This document shows, one piece after another, positions 5,913 to 13,291 of a DNA stretch of 16,633 bases (position 1 is the stretch's first letter; every line of letters starts with the position of its first letter). Position numbers and translations under genes: made by a program. Origin of the DNA: an uncultured Candidatus Planktophila sp. (GTDB lineage: Bacteria > Actinomycetota > Actinomycetes > Nanopelagicales > Nanopelagicaceae). The stretch covers positions 1 through 16,633 of the forward strand of contig CALEZA010000055.1 in assembly GCA_937927965.1 (NCBI GenBank). The letters are read 5' to 3'. Under the pieces are notes generated by a model. That model was given only the letters and a program-made list of their open reading frames with translations, was not told where the DNA came from and searched no databases.

Positions 5913-8099
5913 CTACTTCTGTGTGAAGTGACCCCAGATGATGTCCTTGGTCTCGTGAGTTTCATCGGAGCCGAGGCGTGCAGTTAGTGTGATAGTGCTA
6001 AAGAGCGGAGTAACCGAGGTTGGCTGTACTTCATACAGCTTCGCTGGCTTTGGCTCTGCCTGAGTTGCACTATTTGTATTTGTGAGTGTGAAGGTGACCA
6101 TTCCATCAGCATCAGTCCATCCAGGGATCTGGGTCTCGCCAAGATCTGTTGAATGTCCGAGAGCTTCCGAGACTTCCTCATTCCATGTGTATGTAAATGA
6201 AGCAGCCTGAACCCCACCGTAGTTCTTGTTAACAATTAGCCAGACAGGACGGTTTGCAAGGGCCTTACCTGTCTTTGAGTTTGTCACCTTATATGTCACC
6301 TTAAATGTGGAACCAACCTCGAAGTACTTGTAGAAGACTCCTAGATTTGGACCATAGTACTTAGCCCAGTTGTTCTGAATAGGGTCGTAGCTAAAGTCCA
6401 CATAGTTTGTTGGAACTCCACTGGTCTTTGTCATCGCTGGCTCGACCAGGCGCATAGTGATATCAGTAACTGCGCTCGTGCGGACTAATCTTCCCACCTT
6501 ATCGATTCTGGCGATGGAAGTTTTGGAAGACTCCAGCCCTCTGTCGGCATATGCTTTAACTAAGCATTGTGCAGTTGAAGAGTGACCAGAATTCCATACC
6601 GTTTGTATTTTCCAACTAGCACCATCCTTGAGGGTGGCAGTGCTATATGTAATTGGTACGAAGTTCCATTCCGACATCCAGGAAGCCTTTGGAGAAGTAG
6701 ACTTTCCAGATACAGGCTGGCCATTTATAAACAGGTAGAAAATTGCATCTGTAGGATCTGTCTTGTATGTACCTATAGAGCATGTAACTGCGTCACTTGT
6801 CACAGTGATATTTCCAGTTGAAACAAGCCCCAAAGCTTTAGGAGGAACATAAGGTTTAGGACAGTCGTTGGTTCCTTCGGTTGTTGAGTAGACAAGATCA
6901 TCAATGTAGTAAGTTTGACCAGTGCCTACTGCTCCAAAAGCGGGAAATATGGAGAGCTTTGTGTAGTTAACTGAGGCAGAATAAGAACCGTTCGTTCCGA
7001 AATCCCAGTTTAGTGTTTGCCAACTTCCACCAGAAGAAGGTGTTGCCGATGCTTCTACAGCCGTCCCCGCCGCATCCTCAATTTTCAAAAGGACTGAACT
7101 TGTGTCTGGCGCGTAGACCTTCATTGAGTAAGTTGTAGAGAATTTCTTAGAGCAAGGTTGAGTAATGACTGTAACTCCTGCCCATGTTTGAGAACCAGCA
7201 ATCTTGACGAAAGACAAGGAGCGACTTCCGGCATAGGATGCAGTTGTCGTTTCCACCGCAATTGGTGGAGTTGATAAATTTGGTCCACCAAATGGAGTCA
7301 GAGAGTAACTTGTATCACCCGATTCGAAAGTCGAAGTTGCGTTGGTAGATCCGGCAATAACCTGAGGGACATATTGTTTGATTGCATGAAAATTGACAAC
7401 ATCTGCAACTATGGTACTTGCATCAGCTGATAGATCCGCAGTTCCAGAAGTATCGCTTAGACCAGATGTTGTCGCCGTAAATGTTGGCCAAAGAACTGCT
7501 GAAACAAAATAGTTTTCTGGTTGCTTCTTTGCAGGAGTGCCATTCAAAGCAGTAGGACGATTTTCAGCATTAGAGTCGATATTTGTACTTGTAAGAGTCC
7601 AAGTCACATAACCATTCGCATCAGAAGTTGCTTTAAGTGCGGCACAGTCACCGCCGCCAAAACCGCAGCCAGAGTTATGTTCAAAATCAGGTACTGATGT
7701 GACTCCTGAAAGTGTTGCGCCGCCGTCACCTTGGTACCAGGCGCTGTCTTTCGGATTAACTCTTAGATAAACGACTTGATTAGCGACTCCAGATGCTCCA
7801 TTCAAAATTCTGTATTTCACAGTAAAAGTGTGCCCGGCTGTCATGTAGCCATGGAATTCGTTGGATCCATTACCTTTAGTGTAGATGTAACGTAGACCGG
7901 TCGAAGTTCCAGTAATCGTGTATGGGCTGTAGTTAATCACACTCGATCCGTCGTTGTCATGAATATCAATAAGTCTGATTTCATAATTCGGTGCAGCTGC
8001 ATTAGCAAATGGTGAAATAGTCGTTAACCCAGTAGTTAATAGAATTAACGAAGCTAAAGTTGATAACGCCGAAAAACGGTGTTGCATTCTAAATTTCAT
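5913..8099 (-). CDS. Secreted multidomain protein with Ig-like modules and a carbohydrate-binding-like beta-sandwich domain
   Basis: A 728-residue exported protein without a recognisable catalytic motif. A signal peptide (about 1-35, ending F-A-N-A-A-A) is followed by a divergent Ig-like module (about 38-243, with T-S-D-A-N-G-Y-V-T-W-T-L-T-S-T-N). Next is a jelly-roll-like domain (about 255-410) with T-F-E-S-G-D near its start, S-L-S-F, W-A-G-V, Y-S-M-K-V-Y-A-P, W-Q-T-L-N-W-D-F and a closing Y-Y-I-D-D-L-V-Y, the pattern seen in CBMs attached to beta-glucanases. A linker or Ig-like stretch with cysteines follows (about 413-540), then a canonical copy of the locus module (about 545-728, ending I-I-W-G-H-F). 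ATG 8099 was chosen over the upstream TTG 8135 because GGAAGG sits 6 bases before it and it gives a cleaner signal peptide. Probable role: capture of polysaccharide outside the cell (inference). Confidence 0.82.
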   Translation of the reverse strand: MKFRMQHRFSALSTLASLILLTTGLTTISPFANAAAPNYEIRLIDIHDNDGSSVINYSPYTITGTSTGLRYIYTKGNGSNEFHGYMTAGHTFTVKYRILNGASGVANQVVYLRVNPKDSAWYQGDGGATLSGVTSVPDFEHNSGCGFGGGDCAALKATSDANGYVTWTLTSTNIDSNAENRPTALNGTPAKKQPENYFVSAVLWPTFTATTSGLSDTSGTADLSADASTIVADVVNFHAIKQYVPQVIAGSTNATSTFESGDTSYSLTPFGGPNLSTPPIAVETTTASYAGSRSLSFVKIAGSQTWAGVTVITQPCSKKFSTTYSMKVYAPDTSSVLLKIEDAAGTAVEASATPSSGGSWQTLNWDFGTNGSYSASVNYTKLSIFPAFGAVGTGQTYYIDDLVYSTTEGTNDCPKPYVPPKALGLVSTGNITVTSDAVTCSIGTYKTDPTDAIFYLFINGQPVSGKSTSPKASWMSEWNFVPITYSTATLKDGASWKIQTVWNSGHSSTAQCLVKAYADRGLESSKTSIARIDKVGRLVRTSAVTDITMRLVEPAMTKTSGVPTNYVDFSYDPIQNNWAKYYGPNLGVFYKYFEVGSTFKVTYKVTNSKTGKALANRPVWLIVNKNYGGVQAASFTYTWNEEVSEALGHSTDLGETQIPGWTDADGMVTFTLTNTNSATQAEPKPAKLYEVQPTSVTPLFSTITLTARLGSDETHETKDIIWGHFTQK

Positions 8100-8372
8100 T
8101 TCTTTCCTTCCGCGTATTAGTTGAAAGAGAAACAAGTGATGTCATCGATCTCTTCACGGAAAAAGAAAAGAGCGCGGCGCAATCATCTTATTTTTCAAGA
8201 CAACGTGCGCACACACGCTTGGTAAAAGTGTAAGTCAGGCAATCCCTATTTTCAATATATGGCAAGCACGAAACCAAAATAATCTTTTAGTTTGTTTTGA
8301 GCGTGACGATTCACTTTTCTCGCATGGCAAAGAGAGTCTTTGTGAGAATTCACAAGAAGCAAACAGAATTTT
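8100..8372 (-). other. 273-base intergenic region, possible promoter or long leader for the 728-residue gene
   Basis: This is the longest gene-free stretch in the window and the only large break in the minus-strand block. It may hold an independent promoter for the 728-residue gene. On the minus strand a TATATT box (plus positions 8254-8259) resembles a -10 element, but no convincing -35 is placed 16-18 bases before it. Two short imperfect palindromes are visible, around 8339-8356 (tttgtga/tcacaag arms) and 8303-8314 (GTGA/TCAC arms). Neither is followed by a T run. I see no small gene, RNA gene or LacI-type operator here. Confidence 0.4.
8106..8111 (-). promoter_or_regulatory. Ribosome binding site deciding the start of the 728-residue protein
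   Basis: On the minus strand GGAAGG lies 6 bases before ATG 8099. The TTG at 8135 in the same frame lacks such a site, so translation most likely begins at 8099. Confidence 0.7.
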
Positions 8373-9890
8373 CTAAGAGAAGTTCTGCTTAATCTCGTAC
8401 TTCTGTCCACCTGTGCTCACTGTGAAAGTTATGCTTCCAGCTTTATCTGATGTGAAGATGAAAGACATCGGAATTTTTAGAATCGGGTTATATGTGTAGG
8501 TGCTTGTGAGAGTCTTCTTCATCTGGGAAGTGGATTTGATCTCGGAGGCATATTGCAATCCCGCGAGATCGCAATCTTTTCTATTAGCTCCATCAGGACA
8601 GACGCGGGCAACATAACCACCCTCTGAGGCGGTGATAGTCACATCTGGCGCATAGAGCTGCACCTTCATCAAAGGGTCCTTGTTGATATTGAATAGATAA
8701 GGATAAAAGAGAGTCGATGAGATGGTGCTGGCTGGTACTACGCCTGTCGCGCTATTGGGGATTGGAGGATTAACTGCTCCACCTACGCTCACATCGTTGG
8801 ATTTGGCCGCAGCCAAGTTTGCGCCTCGACTCTGTACTTTATAGGTGACTGAGGTTGGAGCCATCTTGAGAGTATCTGCAAATTGAGGCCAGAAGAGGTC
8901 GTGTGATTCAGGGACGACATTTGTTGTGGCATAGAGGTTGATTGCGAAGTAACACTTCTTCTTCGTTGTTGGATCAATATTGAGGCAGGCCTCTTTAGCT
9001 GTGTTGAGATTGGAGACAGTAAAGACCACGATGCCGTTGGAATCTGTGTATTTATGGCCATTGAATTTACTCCACTTACTCTTGACCTTACTTCCAGAGT
9101 TTGAAGCATCAACGATGAAGTCGACAGGCATATTTGGGATTGGGGTGCCCCAGATATCTGTCACCTTGTAAGGAAGAGTGAGTTTTGCTCCTACCTGATA
9201 TGACTTTGTGTATACGAGAGCATATTCATAAGCGTAGAACCATTCACGCTTAAAAAGTGACCAATCCCAAGTTACATCACGGAGCTCATGTGCGTTATTC
9301 ATATGAACTTGAGGATAGTAGCCAGCCATCTGCCATTGGATATTTAGCGGTCCACCTTGATCTGCATATGGACCTTCATTCTTGCGTGGACACGATGTAG
9401 GCGTGCCCAAGAAGTCACAATCTGCAATTCCTACACGGAGGTAGCTATCAGCTTCTGTATTGCTGACCTGGAATGTGATTCTCGCCTTACCGTTTCCATC
9501 CGTAATGGCGATGTTATTAGTGCTGGCAATATTGTCTGTGACAGTCCCGTTGATTCCAGAGTCGTCAACTATCCACTGAATCTGACGATTAGCCTGACCT
9601 GGTCCACCGTCATATTGCACGGTGACATTTTTGACATCTGTGCGAACCCAGACATTGGGATGCTGATCTGCAAGATCTGTGAGTTTATTGGATTTATCAT
9701 CAAAGAGGCGACGATCTTGTTCGAAGATTCCTTCTCCTGGAACGATGTGAAGCGTGCTCCATGTGAGGTCATCGATATAGGGAAGTGACTCACCGTGTGC
9801 AGTTTGCGGCAGTGTGGCAACGGCTGATGTCACAAGAATTGATGCGAGAGCGATAGAAAAGCCTTGTCTAATGCCTACTTTGGGGCGCAT
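8373..9890 (-). CDS. Secreted Ig-like protein of unknown function, two divergent modules
   Basis: A 505-residue exported protein that I do not recognise as a named family. A signal peptide (about 1-34) is followed by two regions resembling the Ig-like module of the neighbouring proteins. Region one (about 38-213) has I-T-D-G-N-G-K-A-R-I-T-F-Q-V-S-N-T and a closing H-E-L-R-D-V-T-W. Region two (about 215-340) has Y-K-V-T-D near 241, T-D-S-N-G-I-V-V-F-T-V-S-N-L-N-T at 282-297 and a closing E-S-H-D-L-F-W-P-Q-F. Residues 345-505 contain V-Q-L-Y-A-P-D-V-T-I-T-A-S-E-G and end in a beta-rich I-T-F-T-V-S-T-G-G-Q-K-Y-E-I. No enzyme motif or anchor is visible. The start ATG 9890 follows the upstream GH16 stop by two bases, with GGAAAGG just before it, so both genes share an mRNA. 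A substrate-binding or surface role is inferred from context only. Confidence 0.78.
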   Translation of the reverse strand: MRPKVGIRQGFSIALASILVTSAVATLPQTAHGESLPYIDDLTWSTLHIVPGEGIFEQDRRLFDDKSNKLTDLADQHPNVWVRTDVKNVTVQYDGGPGQANRQIQWIVDDSGINGTVTDNIASTNNIAITDGNGKARITFQVSNTEADSYLRVGIADCDFLGTPTSCPRKNEGPYADQGGPLNIQWQMAGYYPQVHMNNAHELRDVTWDWSLFKREWFYAYEYALVYTKSYQVGAKLTLPYKVTDIWGTPIPNMPVDFIVDASNSGSKVKSKWSKFNGHKYTDSNGIVVFTVSNLNTAKEACLNIDPTTKKKCYFAINLYATTNVVPESHDLFWPQFADTLKMAPTSVTYKVQSRGANLAAAKSNDVSVGGAVNPPIPNSATGVVPASTISSTLFYPYLFNINKDPLMKVQLYAPDVTITASEGGYVARVCPDGANRKDCDLAGLQYASEIKSTSQMKKTLTSTYTYNPILKIPMSFIFTSDKAGSITFTVSTGGQKYEIKQNFS

Positions 9891-9892
9891 AG

Positions 9893-10897
9893 CTATGCCT
9901 TTCCGCCTGAGAGCTTAGTTACCTTACCAACGCCATTGACTGAGTAATACTTTATAAAATCAACATGCAAAGTTGCCTTGGTGAGCTCTGGATCAATGTC
10001 TTGGCCTAAATTGCCGCCCATTGCGAGATTAAGAATGAGGAAGAAATCTTGATCAAATGGCCACTTGCTCGGTGCGACATCCTTCTTCGTAACGGTGTGA
10101 TAGACCTTTCCATCAACAAGGAATTCGATTTTTGCTGATGTCCAATTAACCGCATAGAGATGGTAGTCAGCAGAGAGAGCTTTCTTAAGATAGGTAGTCT
10201 CTGTGATTCCTTCACCACCTGAATATCCTGGACCGTGAAGTGTGCCTGTTACACCCAGAGGGTTATTTCCAACAGCTTCGATAATGTCAATCTCACCGCA
10301 TTCAGGCCAAGGAGAGCCCTTGGTGATATTTGAGCCAAGAGCCCAGAATGCCGGCCAAGTTCCACCACCAGATGGCATCTTGATACGAGCTTCTATGTAT
10401 CCATATTTAAAAGTAACTTTTCCTAAAGTATTGATTCGAGCACTAGTCCACTCGCATTCTCCGTAGTAGCAGATAGGAGGGGTGTCGGTGTTTGGCCGTT
10501 GCGCTGTGATCGTCAACCCACCATTTTTGCTTCCATCTAGCTTCGCTGCTTCAGTGATGTAGTACTCACGCTCACTATTTCCCCAACCTGGGATTCCGTT
10601 GTCAGAGCCGTCGCCTAAATCAAATTTCCAGGTTTTGAGATCAATGCTAGCGCCAGCCTTGCCTTTGAACTCTTCGCTCCATAACAACTTCTTTACAGGC
10701 GCGGCAGCGTTAGCGGTCTCAGACATGGGTGCTCCTTGCATCAAGATTGAGGTAAGAATAAGTGAGCAGCCTGCTATCAGACGCAGGCGTGGGAGGCGAA
10801 GCTCTCGAATGCCTTTATAACGATTTGGTAAAGAGTTCAATTTCAACTTGCTCTTTTCTATGAAAGGGCTTTCACTAGGAAATGAAAGCGCTCTCAT
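9893..10897 (-). CDS. Secreted GH16 endo-beta-1,3-glucanase (compact laminarinase type)
   Basis: A 334-residue GH16 enzyme consisting of an export signal and a catalytic domain only (about 68-325). The motif G-E-I-D-I-I-E places the nucleophile at E202, with D204 and acid/base E207. Flanking W-P-A-F-W-A-L-G and V-T-G-T-L-H-G-P-G-Y are typical of laminarinases. Expected action: extracellular endo-hydrolysis of beta-1,3-glucan. The hydrophobic signal core starts only near residue 39, giving a very long n-region. ATG 10897 nevertheless lies exactly 6 bases after a -10-like box, which fits a leaderless transcript. TTG 10846 or 10840 would give a shorter signal peptide, with a purine-rich AGAAAAGAG before the first. 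Two operator-like palindromes overlap codons 1-13. It is the first gene of the minus-strand block, and its C-terminus resembles that of the modular GH16. Confidence 0.9.
   Translation of the reverse strand: MRALSFPSESPFIEKSKLKLNSLPNRYKGIRELRLPRLRLIAGCSLILTSILMQGAPMSETANAAAPVKKLLWSEEFKGKAGASIDLKTWKFDLGDGSDNGIPGWGNSEREYYITEAAKLDGSKNGGLTITAQRPNTDTPPICYYGECEWTSARINTLGKVTFKYGYIEARIKMPSGGGTWPAFWALGSNITKGSPWPECGEIDIIEAVGNNPLGVTGTLHGPGYSGGEGITETTYLKKALSADYHLYAVNWTSAKIEFLVDGKVYHTVTKKDVAPSKWPFDQDFFLILNLAMGGNLGQDIDPELTKATLHVDFIKYYSVNGVGKVTKLSGGKA
10861..10874. promoter_or_regulatory. LacI-type operator-like palindrome, copy 1
   Basis: TGAAAGGGCTTTCA has perfect 6-base arms around a GG centre. Its layout matches the 14-base palindromes bound by LacI-family sugar regulators in Actinobacteria, such as CelR/CebR-type sites. 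Its centre is 22 bp, about two helical turns, from that of copy 2. Confidence 0.6.
10883..10896. promoter_or_regulatory. LacI-type operator-like palindrome, copy 2
   Basis: TGAAAGCGCTCTCA is a near-perfect palindrome (one mismatched pair) centred on GCGC, a hallmark of LacI-family operators. It begins at the predicted +1 of the minus-strand promoter and overlaps the ATG of the compact GH16 gene. A bound repressor would block initiation or early elongation. The likely ligand is the LacI-type protein encoded at 15557-16567 (inference). Confidence 0.65.
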
Positions 10898-11031
10898 GTT
10901 TTCATCTTATGGAGCCGAGGGACTCGAAGTCAAGTAGTCGCACAGCTATTTTTCTGCGAGTCTCTCGGATATAAGGTTATAGAGCGTAATCATTACTACT
11001 TAAGCCGTGATCGTAAGACTAGGGGCATTTG
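10898..11031. promoter_or_regulatory. Divergent control region between the secreted-enzyme block and the transporter operon
   Basis: This 134-base region separates the two divergent transcription units. The minus-strand promoter is clear. For the plus-strand solute-binding protein gene I see AT-rich boxes (tataagg and gttatag near 10972-10982) but no well-placed -35. A short palindrome GTAATCATTAC (10986-10996) is a possible extra protein site. AGGGGC before ATG 11032 serves as the ribosome binding site of the transporter operon. Confidence 0.5.
10904..10933 (-). promoter_or_regulatory. Predicted sigma-70-type promoter of the secreted-protein block
   Basis: On the minus strand TTGACT (plus 10928-10933) is followed after 18 bases by TAAGAT (plus 10904-10909). 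Six bases later comes ATG 10897, so transcription would start at or next to the start codon. The operators lie immediately downstream, the usual place for a LacI-type roadblock or repressor. Confidence 0.6.
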
Positions 11032-12306
11032 ATGAAAAAAGTCACTCGAAATCGTAAAGCTATTGTCGCCGTAGCTGGAGCTCTATCGCTGGCAGCGACA
11101 ACTCTGATGACAGCCCCAGCTCATGCGGCCACCACCAAATTGACTATCTGGTCTTTCGGTAATGTCATCGATACAAGCCTTCAGGCAGAGTACTTAAAGC
11201 TTCATCCAGAGATTGAAATTGTGATCAAGAAGGGTGATCTCGATCAGCACCACAGTGGTCTGAAGAATGCCCTCTACTCCAATGTTCAACCTGATGTGGC
11301 TGCGGTAGAGCTTTCGTATATGGGTGAATTTAGAAACTACTCAAAGTACCTCACAGACCTCAATTCCCTCTCACCTAGCGCTACAACAATCAAGGATGAC
11401 TATCTGCCATGGCGTTGGGATCAGATGAAGGCTCCTGACGGAGCACAACTAGGAGTTCCCACAGATGTGGGCGGACTTGCAGTTGCCTATCGAGTTGATC
11501 TCTTCAAAAAAGCAGGATTGCCAACAGATCGCGAGAAGGTTGCCGCCCTTTGGCCAACTTGGGATAAGTTTATTGAAGTCGGCAAGCAGTACAAAGCAAA
11601 GACAAAATCAAATTTTATCGATACAACAGGTGCCATCTTTGGTGCAGTACTCAATCAGGGAACCGAGAAATATGTTTCGGCAGATGGTCGCTTGATTTAC
11701 AGCACTAACCCTACTGTTCAGCGAGCATTTACGACAACGGCTAATGCTTCAAATGCAAAAATAGGATCTCTTATTCCTCAATACTCTCCAGATTGGGGCG
11801 TTGGAATGAATAAGGGAACTTTTGCAACAATTCTTGCACCTGCATGGATGCTCACATACATAAAGCAATATGCCCCAAAGACTAAGGGAATGTGGGATGT
11901 TGCAGCTGTGCCTGGCAAGGGCGGCAATATGGGCGGAAGCGCACTTACAATTCCTAAGAAAGCGGTGCATGCAAAAGAAGCGTGGGACTTTATTCGCTGG
12001 TATCTCGCTCCAGAGCAGCAGACGAAACTCTTCCTTGATCCAAAGAATGGAGCATTCCCAACGACTGTATCTGCATACGAGAATGCAAAGGTAGTTGGCT
12101 ACAAGGATCCATTCTTTAATAACGCTCCTATCGGTGCTATCTACTCCCAGAGTGCAACCACACTTAAGCCAATCGCCCTGGGAAATAAAGATCGCACCAT
12201 CGATAACACATTTGGACAAGCTCTCTCCCGCGTAATGTTAGGCAAGCAGTCTTCATCTGCTGCGTGGGGACAGGCCCTCTCAGATATCAAGCGTGCCGTC
12301 GGTTAA
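11032..12306 (+). CDS. ABC transporter extracellular sugar-binding protein (family 1, CUT1 type)
   Basis: The solute-binding subunit of a carbohydrate importer, 424 residues. The signal peptide has a K/R-rich n-region (K-K-V-T-R-N-R-K), a hydrophobic core and a cleavage site near A-H-A-A at about 31-33. The mature start T-K-L-T-I-W-S-F-G-N is typical of family 1 sugar-binding proteins. The W-P-T-W-D-K-F-I-E-V-G-K stretch, the A-P-A-W-M-L segment and the C-terminal W-D-F-I-R-W-Y-L-A-P-E-Q-Q are also typical. There is no lipobox Cys after the signal core, which is unusual for a Gram-positive binding protein. ATG 11032 was chosen over TTG 11029 because of its spacing from AGGGGC. Followed by two permeases and a GH1 gene, it probably binds beta-gluco-oligosaccharides such as laminaribiose/triose or cellobiose; the exact ligand cannot be read from sequence. 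Confidence 0.88.
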   Translation: MKKVTRNRKAIVAVAGALSLAATTLMTAPAHAATTKLTIWSFGNVIDTSLQAEYLKLHPEIEIVIKKGDLDQHHSGLKNALYSNVQPDVAAVELSYMGEFRNYSKYLTDLNSLSPSATTIKDDYLPWRWDQMKAPDGAQLGVPTDVGGLAVAYRVDLFKKAGLPTDREKVAALWPTWDKFIEVGKQYKAKTKSNFIDTTGAIFGAVLNQGTEKYVSADGRLIYSTNPTVQRAFTTTANASNAKIGSLIPQYSPDWGVGMNKGTFATILAPAWMLTYIKQYAPKTKGMWDVAAVPGKGGNMGGSALTIPKKAVHAKEAWDFIRWYLAPEQQTKLFLDPKNGAFPTTVSAYENAKVVGYKDPFFNNAPIGAIYSQSATTLKPIALGNKDRTIDNTFGQALSRVMLGKQSSSAAWGQALSDIKRAVG

Positions 12307-12349
12307 TTGAAGTTAAATCAATCTGTAAACTATTGGAGATGAATTCTTA

Positions 12350-13291
12350 ATGTCGCTACTTCAAAAGGCAAAGATGATGCCAAGTCGTAAGGCTGCTGGT
12401 ATCCATGCCCATGACAAGTGGGGATTTCTATATATCACTCCATTTTTTACGATTTTTCTTCTCTTTGGTTTACTTCCAATTCTCTTCACCGTTTATCTCG
12501 CTTTTTATCACTGGGAGCTATTGAGTGAGGCAAATTACTATGTTGGATTTCAAAACTTTAGCGAGTTAATTAAAGATCCATATTTTTGGATTGCTGTCCG
12601 CAATACTTTCAGCATCTTTTTTATCTCATTTGTACCACAGACAATTGTTGCTCTTCTGCTTGCGGTTGTTCTTGCAAACCCACATCTAAAGTTTGCAATG
12701 TTCTGGCGGACAATGCTTTTGATTCCTTGGATTACATCGGTCCTTGCTGTTGGTATCGTCTTTAGCCAACTCTTTGGTCGTGAATTCGGCATGATCAATG
12801 TTGCAATGCAATATTTAGGATTGCCTCAAGTCGACTGGGTGGGTGGCACTATTCCGAGCCAAGTTGCAATTGCCACCATGATTAACTGGAGATGGGTGGG
12901 CTATAACGCACTAATCTATTTGGCGGCGATTCTTGCGATTCCCAAAGAGCTATATGAGTCTGCCGAAATTGATGGTGCATCTCGTTGGCAAACTTTTATT
13001 TATGTGACTATTCCTCAATTGAGAAACACCCTCACATTCATGCTTGTTGTGGGCACCATCGGAGGTCTTCAGACATTCCTTGAGCCCCTCATCTATGGCG
13101 GTGCAACCGGTGGAGATAGTCGCCAATTTTCTACCTTAACTCTCTATCTCTTTGAGCAAGCATTTATTAATGGCAGATTTGGCTATGCAGCAGCAATCGG
13201 AATTGCGATAACAATAATTGTTGTGATCATCTCATTCCTCAACTATCTGGGTTCACGGAAAATTGCGGGAGAGGAGGGCGTGAAGTCATGA
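12350..13291 (+). CDS. ABC sugar transporter permease, MalF type
   Basis: An integral membrane subunit of 313 residues with about six hydrophobic segments, starting with one at about 25-52. The cytoplasmic EAA loop lies at about 200-222 (E-L-Y-E-S-A-E-I-D-G-A-S-R-W-Q-T-F) and would contact the ATPase. It forms the translocation pore with the following permease. The start ATG 12350 lies 43 bases after the binding-protein stop, with GGAG about 12 bases before it, a somewhat long spacing. The stop overlaps the next start (ATGA). Substrate is inferred from the neighbouring GH1 and GH16 genes: short beta-glucan oligosaccharides. Confidence 0.9.
   Translation: MSLLQKAKMMPSRKAAGIHAHDKWGFLYITPFFTIFLLFGLLPILFTVYLAFYHWELLSEANYYVGFQNFSELIKDPYFWIAVRNTFSIFFISFVPQTIVALLLAVVLANPHLKFAMFWRTMLLIPWITSVLAVGIVFSQLFGREFGMINVAMQYLGLPQVDWVGGTIPSQVAIATMINWRWVGYNALIYLAAILAIPKELYESAEIDGASRWQTFIYVTIPQLRNTLTFMLVVGTIGGLQTFLEPLIYGGATGGDSRQFSTLTLYLFEQAFINGRFGYAAAIGIAITIIVVIISFLNYLGSRKIAGEEGVKS

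Noticed and set aside
8254..8259. TATATT as a -10 box for a separate promoter of the 728-residue gene
   Set aside because: No acceptable -35 hexamer is found at 16-18 bases upstream, so I mention it only within the intergenic description.
8339..8356. Short hairpin after the 505-residue gene as a transcription terminator
   Set aside because: The stem is only six to seven base pairs and no T run follows on the minus strand.
10861..10874. Possibility that the first palindrome is only coding sequence coincidence
   Set aside because: It has perfect 6-base arms, the same TGAAAG half-site as its neighbour and an exact two-turn spacing, so I kept it as an operator candidate, with moderate confidence because no binding data are available.
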